In this document: positions 1 to 5,225 of the stretch, piece after piece
Numbering within the stretch: the stretch's first letter is position 1
Layout: each line of letters starts with the position of its first letter
Program-made: the position numbers and the translations under genes
The notes under the pieces: generated by a model
Database searches by the model: none
Told to the model about the DNA's origin: nothing
The model's input: only the letters and a program-made list of their open reading frames with translations
NCBI GenBank assembly: GCA_946885425.1
Contig: CAMPGJ010000051.1
Location: 1 to 7,556 of the forward strand
Direction: 5' to 3'
From: an uncultured bacterium
Lineage (GTDB): Bacteria; Patescibacteria; Microgenomatia; Levybacterales; UBA12049
Length of the DNA: 7,556 bases

Positions 1-390
1 GATGAAAGTTTCAATAGAAGGCTGGGCTTCTAGTCCTCTTTTTCTCGTTCGTTCTTCGTTTCTATATTCCTCATAGTCCAGGCGGGGGTATTGCCAGGTG
101 TTGAGTGAGATGTGTTCATTTTCATAGGGGGCATCGAAGTCGGATGGACGTTTGTTGATGCCGATTGACTCGCCCATGTGAGGCCAGGAAGTGAGCCAGT
201 TGATGCTATATCTGTACTCGCCCTTTGAGATGGTGACACCTGCATGTTGTTCAGTGAAGAATTTTTCTGGAACGGAGTGATTATCCAGTAGAGTAACTTT
301 GATTTGCTTGATAAGTTTTGCAGCTATGGCCTTCTCAATGTTTTCTTTTTCGGGGTAGTTTCGAAGGTAGGGTTTAGATTCTGGTGACAT
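1..390 (-). CDS. Hypothetical protein, 3' end cut by window edge
   Basis: An open frame of 130 codons runs from an ATG at 390-388 to the first base of the window with no stop, so the C-terminus lies outside. I do not recognise the family. The product is soluble-looking, with a charged N-terminus (MSPESKPYLRNYPEKENIEK), a middle rich in Trp, His and Tyr (around residues 74-82), and a basic stretch RTRKR near residue 115. No signal peptide or membrane segment is visible. It begins 10 bases after the murI stop on the same strand, so the two are probably co-transcribed. An in-frame TAG upstream, inside the end of murI, limits the start to this ATG or one further in. No Shine-Dalgarno site is seen. 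The many C-ending codons resemble those of murI, which supports real coding. Existence is fairly likely; function is unknown. Confidence 0.6.
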   Translation of the reverse strand, partial: MSPESKPYLRNYPEKENIEKAIAAKLIKQIKVTLLDNHSVPEKFFTEQHAGVTISKGEYRYSINWLTSWPHMGESIGINKRPSDFDAPYENEHISLNTWQYPRLDYEEYRNEERTRKRGLEAQPSIETFI

Positions 391-400
391 GTTGAGAATA

Positions 401-1204
401 TTAGAGTACTATTTTCTCCAGTTTTATGTTGTGAGAGTCTCCGAAAAAGAGGTCTACACTTTTTTGTCCTAGTTCGGGTGTGTTGGTGACATAAAATTTC
501 TCAGTAGTTGTTTGCGGTTGGTCGTTGTTTAACAGATTTTTTTCAATTAATAATTGCTTTAGAGCATCTGCAGTTGGTTGAGCGGAATCGATAAGGGTTA
601 CTTGTTCCCCTATTACTTCTTGAATTATCTTTTTCAATAATGGATAGTGAGTGCATCCAAGAATGAGTGTATCGATTCCGCTGGTCCTAAGTCCTGCCAG
701 ATATTCTTCTGCGATTAACTTGGTTGACGGGTGTTCCTGAAATCCTTCTTCAGCGAGGGGTACAAATAATGGGCATGCTTGAGTATAAATTCGAATATTT
801 GGGTTGAGTTCTTTAATTTTTTCATTATAGATTTGACTCTCGATTGTGGCGTGAGTGCCGATGACTCCTATGTTGAGGTTTTTTGTTTTACGGACTGCTT
901 CATCTACTGTGGGCTGAATCACGTCAATGACTGGTACAGGAGATGCTTTTTTAATTTCATCAAGACAAGTTGCTGAGATAGTATTGCATGCGACAATGAG
1001 AGCTTTTACTTTTTCTCTCAAAAGACGTCCGGTTAATTGTAGAGCAAATTCAGTGATAACATCTTTATCGCGTGTTCCGTATGGTACTCTTGCGGTATCC
1101 CCGAGATACACAGTACTTTCATCTGGGAGTTCGTTGATAATGGCATGGGCAACGGTAAGTCCTCCGATGCCGGAGTCGAAGATACCGATTGGCTGATTGT
1201 TCAT
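401..1204 (-). CDS. murI: Glutamate racemase
   Basis: Cofactor-independent racemase that converts L-glutamate to D-glutamate for the peptidoglycan stem peptide; cytoplasmic. At 267 residues it has the normal family length. The family motifs are present in order: FDSGIGGLTV with D10 and S11, LGDTARVPYG at 34-43, VACNTISA with the first catalytic Cys at C73, and LGCTHYPLL with the second catalytic Cys at C184 followed by T185 and H186. AEEG at 151-154 holds the usual acidic residues. The two cysteines are the acid/base pair of the Asp/Glu racemase fold. The ATG at 1204 is supported by the promoter directly upstream. The next gene on this strand starts 10 bases after the stop. The context is monocistronic or a two-gene unit rather than a mur cluster. 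Nothing essential is missing. Confusion with aspartate racemase is unlikely, given the GCTHYPLL and ARVPYG motifs. Confidence 0.96.
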   Translation of the reverse strand: MNNQPIGIFDSGIGGLTVAHAIINELPDESTVYLGDTARVPYGTRDKDVITEFALQLTGRLLREKVKALIVACNTISATCLDEIKKASPVPVIDVIQPTVDEAVRKTKNLNIGVIGTHATIESQIYNEKIKELNPNIRIYTQACPLFVPLAEEGFQEHPSTKLIAEEYLAGLRTSGIDTLILGCTHYPLLKKIIQEVIGEQVTLIDSAQPTADALKQLLIEKNLLNNDQPQTTTEKFYVTNTPELGQKSVDLFFGDSHNIKLEKIVL

Positions 1205-1210
1205 GAGTTT

Positions 1211-1219
1211 ATTATAGCA
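1211..1219 (-). promoter_or_regulatory. Extended -10 promoter of murI, leaderless type
   Basis: On the minus strand the bases read TGC-TATAAT, a perfect extended -10 (TGnTATAAT), followed by AAACTC and then the murI ATG at 1204. Transcription normally starts about 7 bases after the -10, which falls on or next to the ATG, so the mRNA should have essentially no leader. No convincing -35 box is seen 17 bases upstream, which is common for extended -10 promoters. There is no room for a Shine-Dalgarno site. Confidence 0.7.
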
Positions 1220-1250
1220 GGGGCTAGGGTCTAGGGGCTAGGGGATAGTA
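1219..1250 (+). repeat. GGGGCTAGGGTCTAGGGG-type intergenic repeat
   Basis: A G-rich stretch built from CTAGGG units lies just upstream of the murI promoter. The first 31 bases match positions 3674-3704, after eno, with two differences. A second shared piece follows: 1271-1284 (GGACGAATAAGACG) matches the reverse complement of 3739-3752 with one difference. It is a dispersed non-coding repeat, of which only the left half appears here compared with the paired copy after eno. Confidence 0.7.
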
Positions 1251-1304
1251 ATCTAGAGATGGAAGGGATAGGACGAATAAGACGGATAAGACATATGGGA
1301 AAGA

Positions 1305-1442
1305 TATTATGGTTTTGAGGGGTAGGGATTTGACTTTCGTCAGTGATGAGGAAAATCTCCTCCCTACCCGCTCGGGTGTGTGATAGTTACGAGAGATTGG
1401 TGACGCGCTGTTGCGTCAGTTGTCGCTCGCGACTTATGTCAC
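1305..1442 (+). other. Cluster of hairpins, possible structured RNA
   Basis: No convincing gene lies in 1205-1484, but the stretch is rich in inverted repeats. A 9-bp perfect stem pairs GGGTAGGGA (1320-1328) with TCCCTACCC (1361-1369). It encloses a TGAC-TTTC-GTCA hairpin (1331-1342) and a GAG/CTC hairpin (1348-1359). Further on are TGACGC/GCGTCA (1400-1417) and GTCG-CTCG-CGAC (1421-1432), both enclosed by GTGAC (1399-1403) and GTCAC (1438-1442). A TATTAT box at 1305-1310 on the plus strand would start RNA at about 1317, right where the 9-bp stem begins. No T-run follows any stem, and I cannot match this to RNase P RNA, tmRNA, SRP RNA or 6S RNA. It could instead be the 3' end of the minus-strand unit that begins at 1823, or a palindromic repeat. 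Strand is uncertain. Confidence 0.35.
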
Positions 1443-1484
1443 GATGTTTGAACTGCTAGTTGTGTGCGGTTTAGAACGGAGTCT

Positions 1485-1676
1485 TCAGGACTTGGTGTCC
1501 GGGGTGTCTATCTTCTCGAACCTTTCGAGAAAGTATGACACAGGCAGCGGCATCTGGACGCCTTCTGCGTACTTGACCAGAACACTTCCGTGCCGGCGAA
1601 CAGCTACGACGGTGACATTATAGCCACCTATCTTCTTCGGCTGGTATTTGCCATCGAACTTGTTGCTCTTGTCCAT
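1485..1676 (-). CDS. Small hypothetical protein, 63 aa
   Basis: I do not recognise this protein. It is basic at the N-terminus (MDKSNKFDGKYQPKK), then shows an alternating hydrophobic pattern typical of short beta-strands (YNVTVVAV, GSVLVKY, VQMPLPV) and ends with an amphipathic piece YFLERFEKI. This would suit a small SH3-like barrel, but that is only a guess from the pattern. The ATG at 1676-1674 is preferred because AAAGGA lies 10 bases upstream; a TTG at 1685 in the same frame sits too close to that site. It is the only gene here with a Shine-Dalgarno-like site. Its codons end mostly in C or G, giving a visibly higher GC content than murI or eno. It lies downstream of a near-consensus promoter and a folded leader. 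The base composition and different expression style suggest either strong expression or acquisition from elsewhere. Confidence 0.6.
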   Translation of the reverse strand: MDKSNKFDGKYQPKKIGGYNVTVVAVRRHGSVLVKYAEGVQMPLPVSYFLERFEKIDTPDTKS

Positions 1677-1823
1677 GATGGACAATTCCTTTCAACTAGC
1701 TTTGTCAAAGATCCTTTCCCCAGGTACAATACTGCCGGGTACTATTCAGAACCCGACTTTGCACCTGGCTATCGGGGTAAGTTAGAGGACGCTGTTGTCC
1801 AAAACTCTGCCCCGGTTGTAAGT
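1677..1823 (-). promoter_or_regulatory. Structured 5' leader of the small gene, riboswitch-like
   Basis: Between the predicted transcription start near 1823 and the ATG at 1676 lies about 147 nt of RNA with strong folding potential. Hairpin 1 pairs CGGGG (1814-1810) with CCCCG (1777-1773) and encloses GGAC/GTCC. Hairpin 2 pairs CCAGGTGCAA (1768-1759) with TTGTACCTGG (1729-1720), 10 bp with one G-U pair, and inside it GTCGGGT (1757-1751) with ACCCGGC (1740-1734), 7 bp with one G-U pair and a 10-nt loop. CCCC in hairpin 1 could instead pair with the GGGG that ends hairpin 2. GGACAA in hairpin 1 could also pair with TTGTCC just before the start codon. These alternatives would suit a switch, but I cannot assign it to a known class. 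The plus strand of 1677-2011 shows no convincing gene. Confidence 0.45.
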
Positions 1824-1829
1824 TACGAC

Positions 1830-1858
1830 ATTATAGGTTATTTTGAGGCTAGGGTCAA
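1830..1858 (-). promoter_or_regulatory. Sigma-70-type promoter, -35 and -10 with 17-bp spacer
   Basis: On the minus strand TTGACC (1858-1853) is followed by exactly 17 bases and then TATAAT (1835-1830). Five of six bases match the -35 consensus, all six match the -10, and the spacing is ideal. It is the best full promoter in the window and should start RNA near 1823, reading into the structured leader and the 63-residue gene. Confidence 0.75.
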
Positions 1859-1900
1859 GATTGAAGCTTCTTTGCAGGATCTGATCGGGTTTTCAGCGTA

Positions 1901-1968
1901 GTTCTGCGTTATCTTCTGATTGGTTCAGCGCAGAACGGTGCGGAACGTAACACTGAACTAACCAGAAG
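1901..1968. repeat. Two interlocked inverted repeats
   Basis: GTTCTGCG (1901-1908) is the exact reverse complement of CGCAGAAC (1929-1936). Interleaved with it, CTTCTGATTGGTTCAG (1913-1928) pairs with CTGAACTAACCAGAAG (1953-1968) at 14 of 16 positions. Each stem has one arm in the other's loop, so they either exclude each other or form a pseudoknot. The element lies between the divergent minus-strand promoter at 1830-1858 and the membrane-protein gene at 2012. It could be a regulatory RNA, an operator or a palindromic repeat. No T-run follows, so a simple terminator is not favoured. Confidence 0.5.
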
Positions 1969-2011
1969 GAAAAGGTTTGAAATCATTCCTACTTTAGGGT
2001 AGTATAGGGGT

Positions 2012-2314
2012 ATGATTGGGATTATTCTTGGTTTGTTATTTGTTTTGTGGGTATTGGGTTTCTTGCACCTTCCTTTTCTTAACTCTGCGTTATTTTTTAT
2101 ATCCAGTCACCCATTCTCGCTTCAGAGTATCTTATTATTTGCTCTTCTTATTTGGGTGATCACGCTGCTGCCGGGAATCTTGCGTACAATTGCAATAATT
2201 CTTCTTATATTTTGGTTCTTATCTATGCTAGGCATATTTTCTTTTTTCGGAGGATTGCCACAGTGGGTGATACTGCTTCTCCTCCTGTTGATATTATTTT
2301 CCTTTTTTAAGTAA
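2012..2314 (+). CDS. Small hydrophobic membrane protein, 100 aa
   Basis: Nearly the whole chain is hydrophobic, with about four possible membrane segments at roughly residues 2-20, 23-51, 58-79 and 84-99, and very few charges (R58 and K100 are the only basic residues). Two stretches look alike: IILGLLFVLWVLGFL at 4-18 and IAIILLIFWFLSMLGI at 60-75. This hints at an internal duplication of a hydrophobic hairpin, loosely like the short Lmo0937-type membrane proteins. Function is unknown. The ATG at 2012 is preceded by TAGTAT (2000-2005) and six more bases, a weak -10 at the same distance as in murI and enolase, so it may also be leaderless. It lies 82 bases upstream of eno, which has its own promoter, so the two need not share an mRNA. 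The absence of in-frame stops and the consistent hydrophobicity support a real gene. Confidence 0.7.
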   Translation: MIGIILGLLFVLWVLGFLHLPFLNSALFFISSHPFSLQSILLFALLIWVITLLPGILRTIAIILLIFWFLSMLGIFSFFGGLPQWVILLLLLLILFSFFK

Positions 2315-2323
2315 TTGCCGTGT

Positions 2324-2370
2324 CGTATAGGACTTATATGACGTATAGGTCCAATAGGACTTATCGGACC
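2324..2370 (+). repeat. Degenerate ATAGGACTTAT repeats before eno
   Basis: The spacer between the membrane-protein gene and eno holds two exact copies of ATAGGACTTAT (2327-2337 and 2354-2364), 27 bases apart, plus related pieces such as CGTATAGG (2324-2331 and 2342-2349) and GGACC. It resembles the GGACGAATAAGAC pieces near 1271 and 3739 in composition. It looks like a degenerate intergenic repeat array with no coding content. Confidence 0.55.
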
Positions 2371-2380
2371 GGCAAAACTA

Positions 2381-2389
2381 TGTTACAAT
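2381..2389 (+). promoter_or_regulatory. Extended -10 promoter of eno, leaderless type
   Basis: TGT-TACAAT is an extended -10 box with one change from TATAAT. It is followed by ATTTATT and then the eno ATG at 2397, so the expected RNA start falls on or one base before the A of the ATG. No Shine-Dalgarno site is present. No clear -35 is seen. Confidence 0.65.
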
Positions 2390-2396
2390 ATTTATT

Positions 2397-3674
2397 ATGA
2401 AAATAAAGCGTGTTCATGCGAGGCAAATTTTTGATTCCCGGGGTAACCCTACTGTGGAATGCGATGTTGAGCTGGAGAATGGCATTATTGGGCGCGCTGC
2501 TGTGCCTTCAGGAGCTTCTACCGGGGCAAAAGAAGCGATGGAGTTGCGTGATCGGGATGCAACAGCATATTTAGGATTAGGGGTTCTGCGTGCTGTCCGT
2601 CACGTTAATATCGTAATAGCAGAAAAATTGGTAGGTATGGATTCTGCTGATCAGCAATCGGTAGATAAGATAATGATCGAGTTGGATGGTACAGAGAACA
2701 AAAGTAATATCGGTGCAAATGCTATTCTTGCAGTTTCTCTCGCATGTGCCAAAGCAAACGCGCTGGCTTTGGGGATCCCTCTATACGCATATATCGCACA
2801 AATTAGGGGCAATACAGAATTTGTTCTTCCCCTTCCTCAAATTAATATCATTAATGGTGGTAAGCATGCTGGTTGGGCTACAGATTTACAGGAATATATG
2901 ATCCTTCCTGTTGGTGCTAGGACATTTAATGATGCATTGCGGATGTCGAGTGAAATATTTCATATGCTTGGTAAAGTTGTTACTGAGAAAGGTTATACCT
3001 CACTTGTAGGTGATGAGGGTGGATATTCTCCGGCTGTAAAAAACGGTAACGCTGAGCCATTTGAATTGATCAGTGAAGCAGTATCCAGAGCAGGGTATAT
3101 CGTAGGTAAGGATATTGTTTTCGGAATTGATGCCGCAGCGTCTGAATTCTATAAGGATGGAAAATATATTTTGAAGAAAGAGGGTCGGGAATTGACCACA
3201 GCAGAAATGGTGGATTGGCTGATCGCACTCACAGAAAAATATCCGATTGTTTCTATGGAGGATCCTCTGGACCAGGAAGATTGGGAGGGCTGGAAGATGC
3301 TGACAGAAAGAGTAGGAAGTGAAGTTCAAATAGTCGGTGATGACCTCTTTGTGACAAATATTAAATATCTGGCTAGAGGGATAACGGAAAAATCTGCAAA
3401 TGCTATTTTGATTAAACTTAACCAGATAGGGACACTAACGGAAACCATAGATGCGATCAACATGGCAAAAAATGTCGGATGGAAATCTGTTGTCTCGCAC
3501 CGCTCGGGAGAAACAGAAGACACGACAATTGCGCATCTGGCAGTAGGGCTGGCAACAGGTCAGATAAAGACTGGCTCGATGTCCCGCACTGATAGACTCG
3601 CCAAGTATAATGAATTACTCCGAATTGAAGAGGAGCTTGGTGATAAAGTGATGTTTTCAGGATTCTTTAAATAA
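2397..3674 (+). CDS. eno: Enolase (phosphopyruvate hydratase)
   Basis: Interconverts 2-phosphoglycerate and phosphoenolpyruvate in glycolysis; cytoplasmic, Mg-dependent. At 425 residues it is full length, with the N-terminal alpha/beta domain to about residue 135 and the barrel after it. Visible motifs: [14 protein letters not shown] at 8-21, the mobile loop PSGASTG at 37-43, H157 and E166 in the NGGKHA...QEYMI block, VGDEGG with E207 (catalytic acid side), metal ligands D245, E288 and D315, catalytic base K340 in [24 protein letters not shown] with H368, R369 and S370, and K391 in GQIKTGS. All catalytic and metal residues are present. Small departures are GWATD at 159-163, where many enolases have DNNxD, and IAHLAVG at 378-384, where IADLAVG is usual. 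The start fits both the family N-terminus and the promoter directly upstream. Confidence 0.97.
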   Translation: MKIKRVHARQIFDSRGNPTVECDVELENGIIGRAAVPSGASTGAKEAMELRDRDATAYLGLGVLRAVRHVNIVIAEKLVGMDSADQQSVDKIMIELDGTENKSNIGANAILAVSLACAKANALALGIPLYAYIAQIRGNTEFVLPLPQINIINGGKHAGWATDLQEYMILPVGARTFNDALRMSSEIFHMLGKVVTEKGYTSLVGDEGGYSPAVKNGNAEPFELISEAVSRAGYIVGKDIVFGIDAAASEFYKDGKYILKKEGRELTTAEMVDWLIALTEKYPIVSMEDPLDQEDWEGWKMLTERVGSEVQIVGDDLFVTNIKYLARGITEKSANAILIKLNQIGTLTETIDAINMAKNVGWKSVVSHRSGETEDTTIAHLAVGLATGQIKTGSMSRTDRLAKYNELLRIEEELGDKVMFSGFFK

Positions 3675-3822
3675 GGGGCTAGGGTCTAGGGACTAGGGTA
3701 TAGTCCAATCAGAACCTTTTCCACTATATTCATCCCATCGTCCTATTCGTCCCCATCGTTTAGTCAAAATTCGTCTTATTAATCATCGCCTATCCCCTAT
3801 AACCTATCCCCTATCCCCTTAT
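3671..3822. repeat. MITE-like pair of 33-bp inverted repeats after eno
   Basis: Positions 3671-3703 and the reverse complement of 3790-3822 align over 33 bases without gaps and agree at about 26. Both begin with ATAAGGGG and continue with CTAGGG/ATAGGG units. The left arm includes the eno stop codon. The roughly 86 bases between them carry CGTCCTATTCGTCC, related to the repeat near 1271, and no gene. The right arm holds three CCTATCCCC copies (3789, 3803, 3810). The arms could form a long hairpin at the end of the eno mRNA and so protect or end it, or the unit may be a non-autonomous mobile repeat. No T-run makes it a classical terminator. Confidence 0.55.
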
Positions 3823-3852
3823 TTACCCATTGTCATTTTCCTCTCTTACCTC

Positions 3853-3858
3853 TACAAT
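3853..3858 (+). promoter_or_regulatory. Possible -10 box of the deacetylase gene
   Basis: TACAAT lies 15 bases before the ATG at 3874, which would give an RNA leader of only about 8-9 bases. No TG extension and no clear -35 are seen, and there is no Shine-Dalgarno site in the leader. Weak call, based on position and similarity to the eno -10. Confidence 0.35.
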
Positions 3859-3873
3859 AATCAAACATTATTC

Positions 3874-4770
3874 ATGAGGGTTTATATTTTACTTTTATTG
3901 GGATTGTTGGGTTTTTTTAGTTTATTTGAATATTCATTTTCCCATCCGCAATCTACGTCTGCTGCTTTACTGGCGCAGCTTCCTGATCATAATGATTTGA
4001 TTACCCCCGTATCCCCTACTCCTGTTTGGCCATTTACACAACAAATTGTTTCAGAAGAAGAGCCCAAAGCAAGTCCTGCAGCACAACCTGAACAAGATTC
4101 AGACTATTGCCTGGATGTGCCTATTATTATGTACCATCATATTCAGCCGCTTCAACAAGCTCAACTATTGGGTCACGAGCAATTAACAGTAGATAGTGAT
4201 GTTTTTGAAAAACAGATGGCGTATCTTGTTGAGGAAGGATATACTGCGTTATCTGCTGAGGATTTGACCTACGCGTTAATTAATCATGAACAGTTGCCAG
4301 AAAAACCTATCATTATTACTATAGATGATGGGTATATCGATAATTATTCATACGCGTTCTTGATGGCTAAAAAATATAATCTTATTATGAATTTTATGAT
4401 TTCAACAGAGCTAATAGGTAAACCAGACTATATGACCTGGGACCATCTGAAGGAAATGTCACAAAGCCCAGTTGCCCGTATTTATAATCATACCGCGACA
4501 CATGCTCCAGTAGGATTGCATTCTAAAGCAGAGATTGCAGATGAGCTAAACAAATCTACACAGCATTTCAAATCTAATCTTGATTTGGATGTGCATATTT
4601 TTGCGTATCCATATGGATCATTTAGTACAGTAGCGGTAGAGATGCTGGAGAAACATGGATTTGCAGCAGCTTTTACAACAGTGCCTGGGCGGAGACAATG
4701 TGAATCACAAAGAATGCTTCTTAACCGGGATCATATCGGTAATGCTCCTTTGACGGAGTATGGGTTATAG
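3874..4770 (+). CDS. Secreted polysaccharide deacetylase (NodB/CE4 family)
   Basis: Predicted extracytoplasmic enzyme that removes acetyl groups from N-acetylated sugars; cell-wall glycan or an exopolysaccharide are the likely substrates, but this cannot be told from sequence. Residues 1-23 form a signal peptide or N-terminal anchor (MR then YILLLLGLLGFFSLF). A Pro/Gln/Glu-rich linker follows to about residue 78. The NodB domain starts at VPIIMYHHI (82-90). Motif 1 is TIDDGY with D151 as general base and D152 as metal ligand. Motif 2 is NHTATH with metal ligands H206 and H210. Motif 3 is FAYPYG at 243-248, and a late LNRDHIG motif lies at 283-289. C79 and C276 could form a disulfide outside the cell. 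Metal and catalytic residues are all present, so it should be active. Its last six bases overlap the convergent WhiB-like gene. Confidence 0.9.
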   Translation: MRVYILLLLGLLGFFSLFEYSFSHPQSTSAALLAQLPDHNDLITPVSPTPVWPFTQQIVSEEEPKASPAAQPEQDSDYCLDVPIIMYHHIQPLQQAQLLGHEQLTVDSDVFEKQMAYLVEEGYTALSAEDLTYALINHEQLPEKPIIITIDDGYIDNYSYAFLMAKKYNLIMNFMISTELIGKPDYMTWDHLKEMSQSPVARIYNHTATHAPVGLHSKAEIADELNKSTQHFKSNLDLDVHIFAYPYGSFSTVAVEMLEKHGFAAAFTTVPGRRQCESQRMLLNRDHIGNAPLTEYGL

Positions 4771-5043
4771 ATTTTTGAGTCCTCTTGAAGAATATTCAGC
4801 TCTTAATTCATTTGGTGTTTTTCCAGCGCGGAAGAGAAAGATATCTTTATATTTCATGGCATCTTCTAAGCATGCTTCTTTAACTGGGCAATTTGCGCAT
4901 ATCTCTCTCTTTTTTTCGATTTTGTCGGCTTTGTTTTTTGTATAATCAACATTATCTCTGCACGCAGCTTCATCCCACCACCGTAATGATGCGTCTTTAT
5001 TTTCTAATGGTTTGTTTCGTTGAGCTCTGAATCCTTCTGGCAT
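4765..5043 (-). CDS. WhiB-like iron-sulfur protein
   Basis: The 92-residue protein carries the four-cysteine signature of WhiB proteins: C28, then 20 residues, C49-x2-C52-x5-C58, in the context WWDEAAC ... REICANCPVKEACLEDA. In known WhiB proteins these cysteines hold a [4Fe-4S] cluster that senses redox or NO and the protein binds sigma factor to tune transcription. The downstream turn usually reads GVWGG or GIWAG; here it is FLFRAGKTPNELR (69-81), keeping AGKTPxE but losing the GVW part, so sigma or DNA contact may differ. The basic C-terminus is short. The ATG at 5043 is set by a perfect extended -10 just upstream. The stop sits side by side with that of the deacetylase, read from the other strand. 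WhiB proteins are best known from Actinobacteria and their phages. Family call is strong; function as regulator is inferred. Confidence 0.82.
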   Translation of the reverse strand: MPEGFRAQRNKPLENKDASLRWWDEAACRDNVDYTKNKADKIEKKREICANCPVKEACLEDAMKYKDIFLFRAGKTPNELRAEYSSRGLKNL

Positions 5044-5050
5044 AGCAGCA

Positions 5051-5059
5051 ATTATATCA
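5051..5059 (-). promoter_or_regulatory. Extended -10 promoter of the WhiB-like gene, leaderless type
   Basis: On the minus strand TGA-TATAAT is a perfect extended -10, followed by TGCTGCT and the ATG at 5043. The expected RNA start is the A of the ATG. There is no Shine-Dalgarno site. This is the third case in the window of TGnTAnAAT placed 6-7 bases before a start codon. Confidence 0.72.
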
Positions 5060-5119
5060 TGTTCTAGTAAGTATATGTTTGTCCCCTTTATTTTCGTATA
5101 AAATTCTAGTAAATTAATA

Positions 5120-5216
5120 ATTGTTATATTGTTGAATTGTTATATTGTTAGAGAACCAAATCCCCCCACCCCCCTTTAACAAGGGGGTGTAAGAGCAATT
5201 TAGCAATATAACAATT
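5120..5216. repeat. Nested palindrome with direct repeats upstream of dinB
   Basis: ATTGTTATATTGTT occurs twice (5120-5133 and 5136-5149). AATTGTTATATTG (5135-5147) is the exact reverse complement of CAATATAACAATT (5204-5216). Inside lies a second hairpin, CCCCCTT (5170-5176) with AAGGGGG (5181-5187) and a TAAC loop. No T-run follows, so it is a repeat element rather than a classical terminator. The right arm reaches to 10 bases from the dinB start and supplies TATAAC (5208-5213), the only -10-like sequence there, so the repeat may provide the dinB promoter. Confidence 0.7.
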
Positions 5217-5225
5217 TTAGCAATT

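Noticed and set aside
30..245. A 71-codon minus-strand frame inside the first gene
   Set aside because: It overlaps the longer open frame 1-390 on the same strand; its product is Ser/Thr/Pro-rich and low in structure, as expected of a shifted frame.
1331..1342. CTGACGA on the minus strand as a hammerhead ribozyme core
   Set aside because: The motif is there, but the following stem II and GAAA box are not.
1411..1623. Plus-strand frame opposite the 63-residue gene
   Set aside because: No initiation signal, and the opposite strand has the better codon pattern and promoter.
1683..1685. TTG as the start of the 63-residue gene
   Set aside because: It lies almost on top of the AAAGGA site; the ATG at 1676 has a workable 10-base spacing.
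1317..1823. RNase P RNA, tmRNA, SRP RNA or 6S RNA in the hairpin-rich region
   Set aside because: None of the conserved core sequences I know for these RNAs is visible on either strand.
1590..1901. Plus-strand GTG-started frame of 103 codons
   Set aside because: It overlaps the small minus-strand gene, its leader and its promoter, has no ribosome site or promoter of its own, and the product shows no domain pattern.
3000..3523. Minus-strand frames opposite eno
   Set aside because: They are shadows of a well-conserved enolase and have no start signals.
5162..5189. C-run/G-run hairpin as a rho-independent terminator
   Set aside because: No T-run follows on either strand, and it sits inside a larger palindrome.
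5120..5216. CRISPR-like repeats before dinB
   Set aside because: Only two 14-base copies separated by two bases, with no spacers; this is a palindromic repeat.
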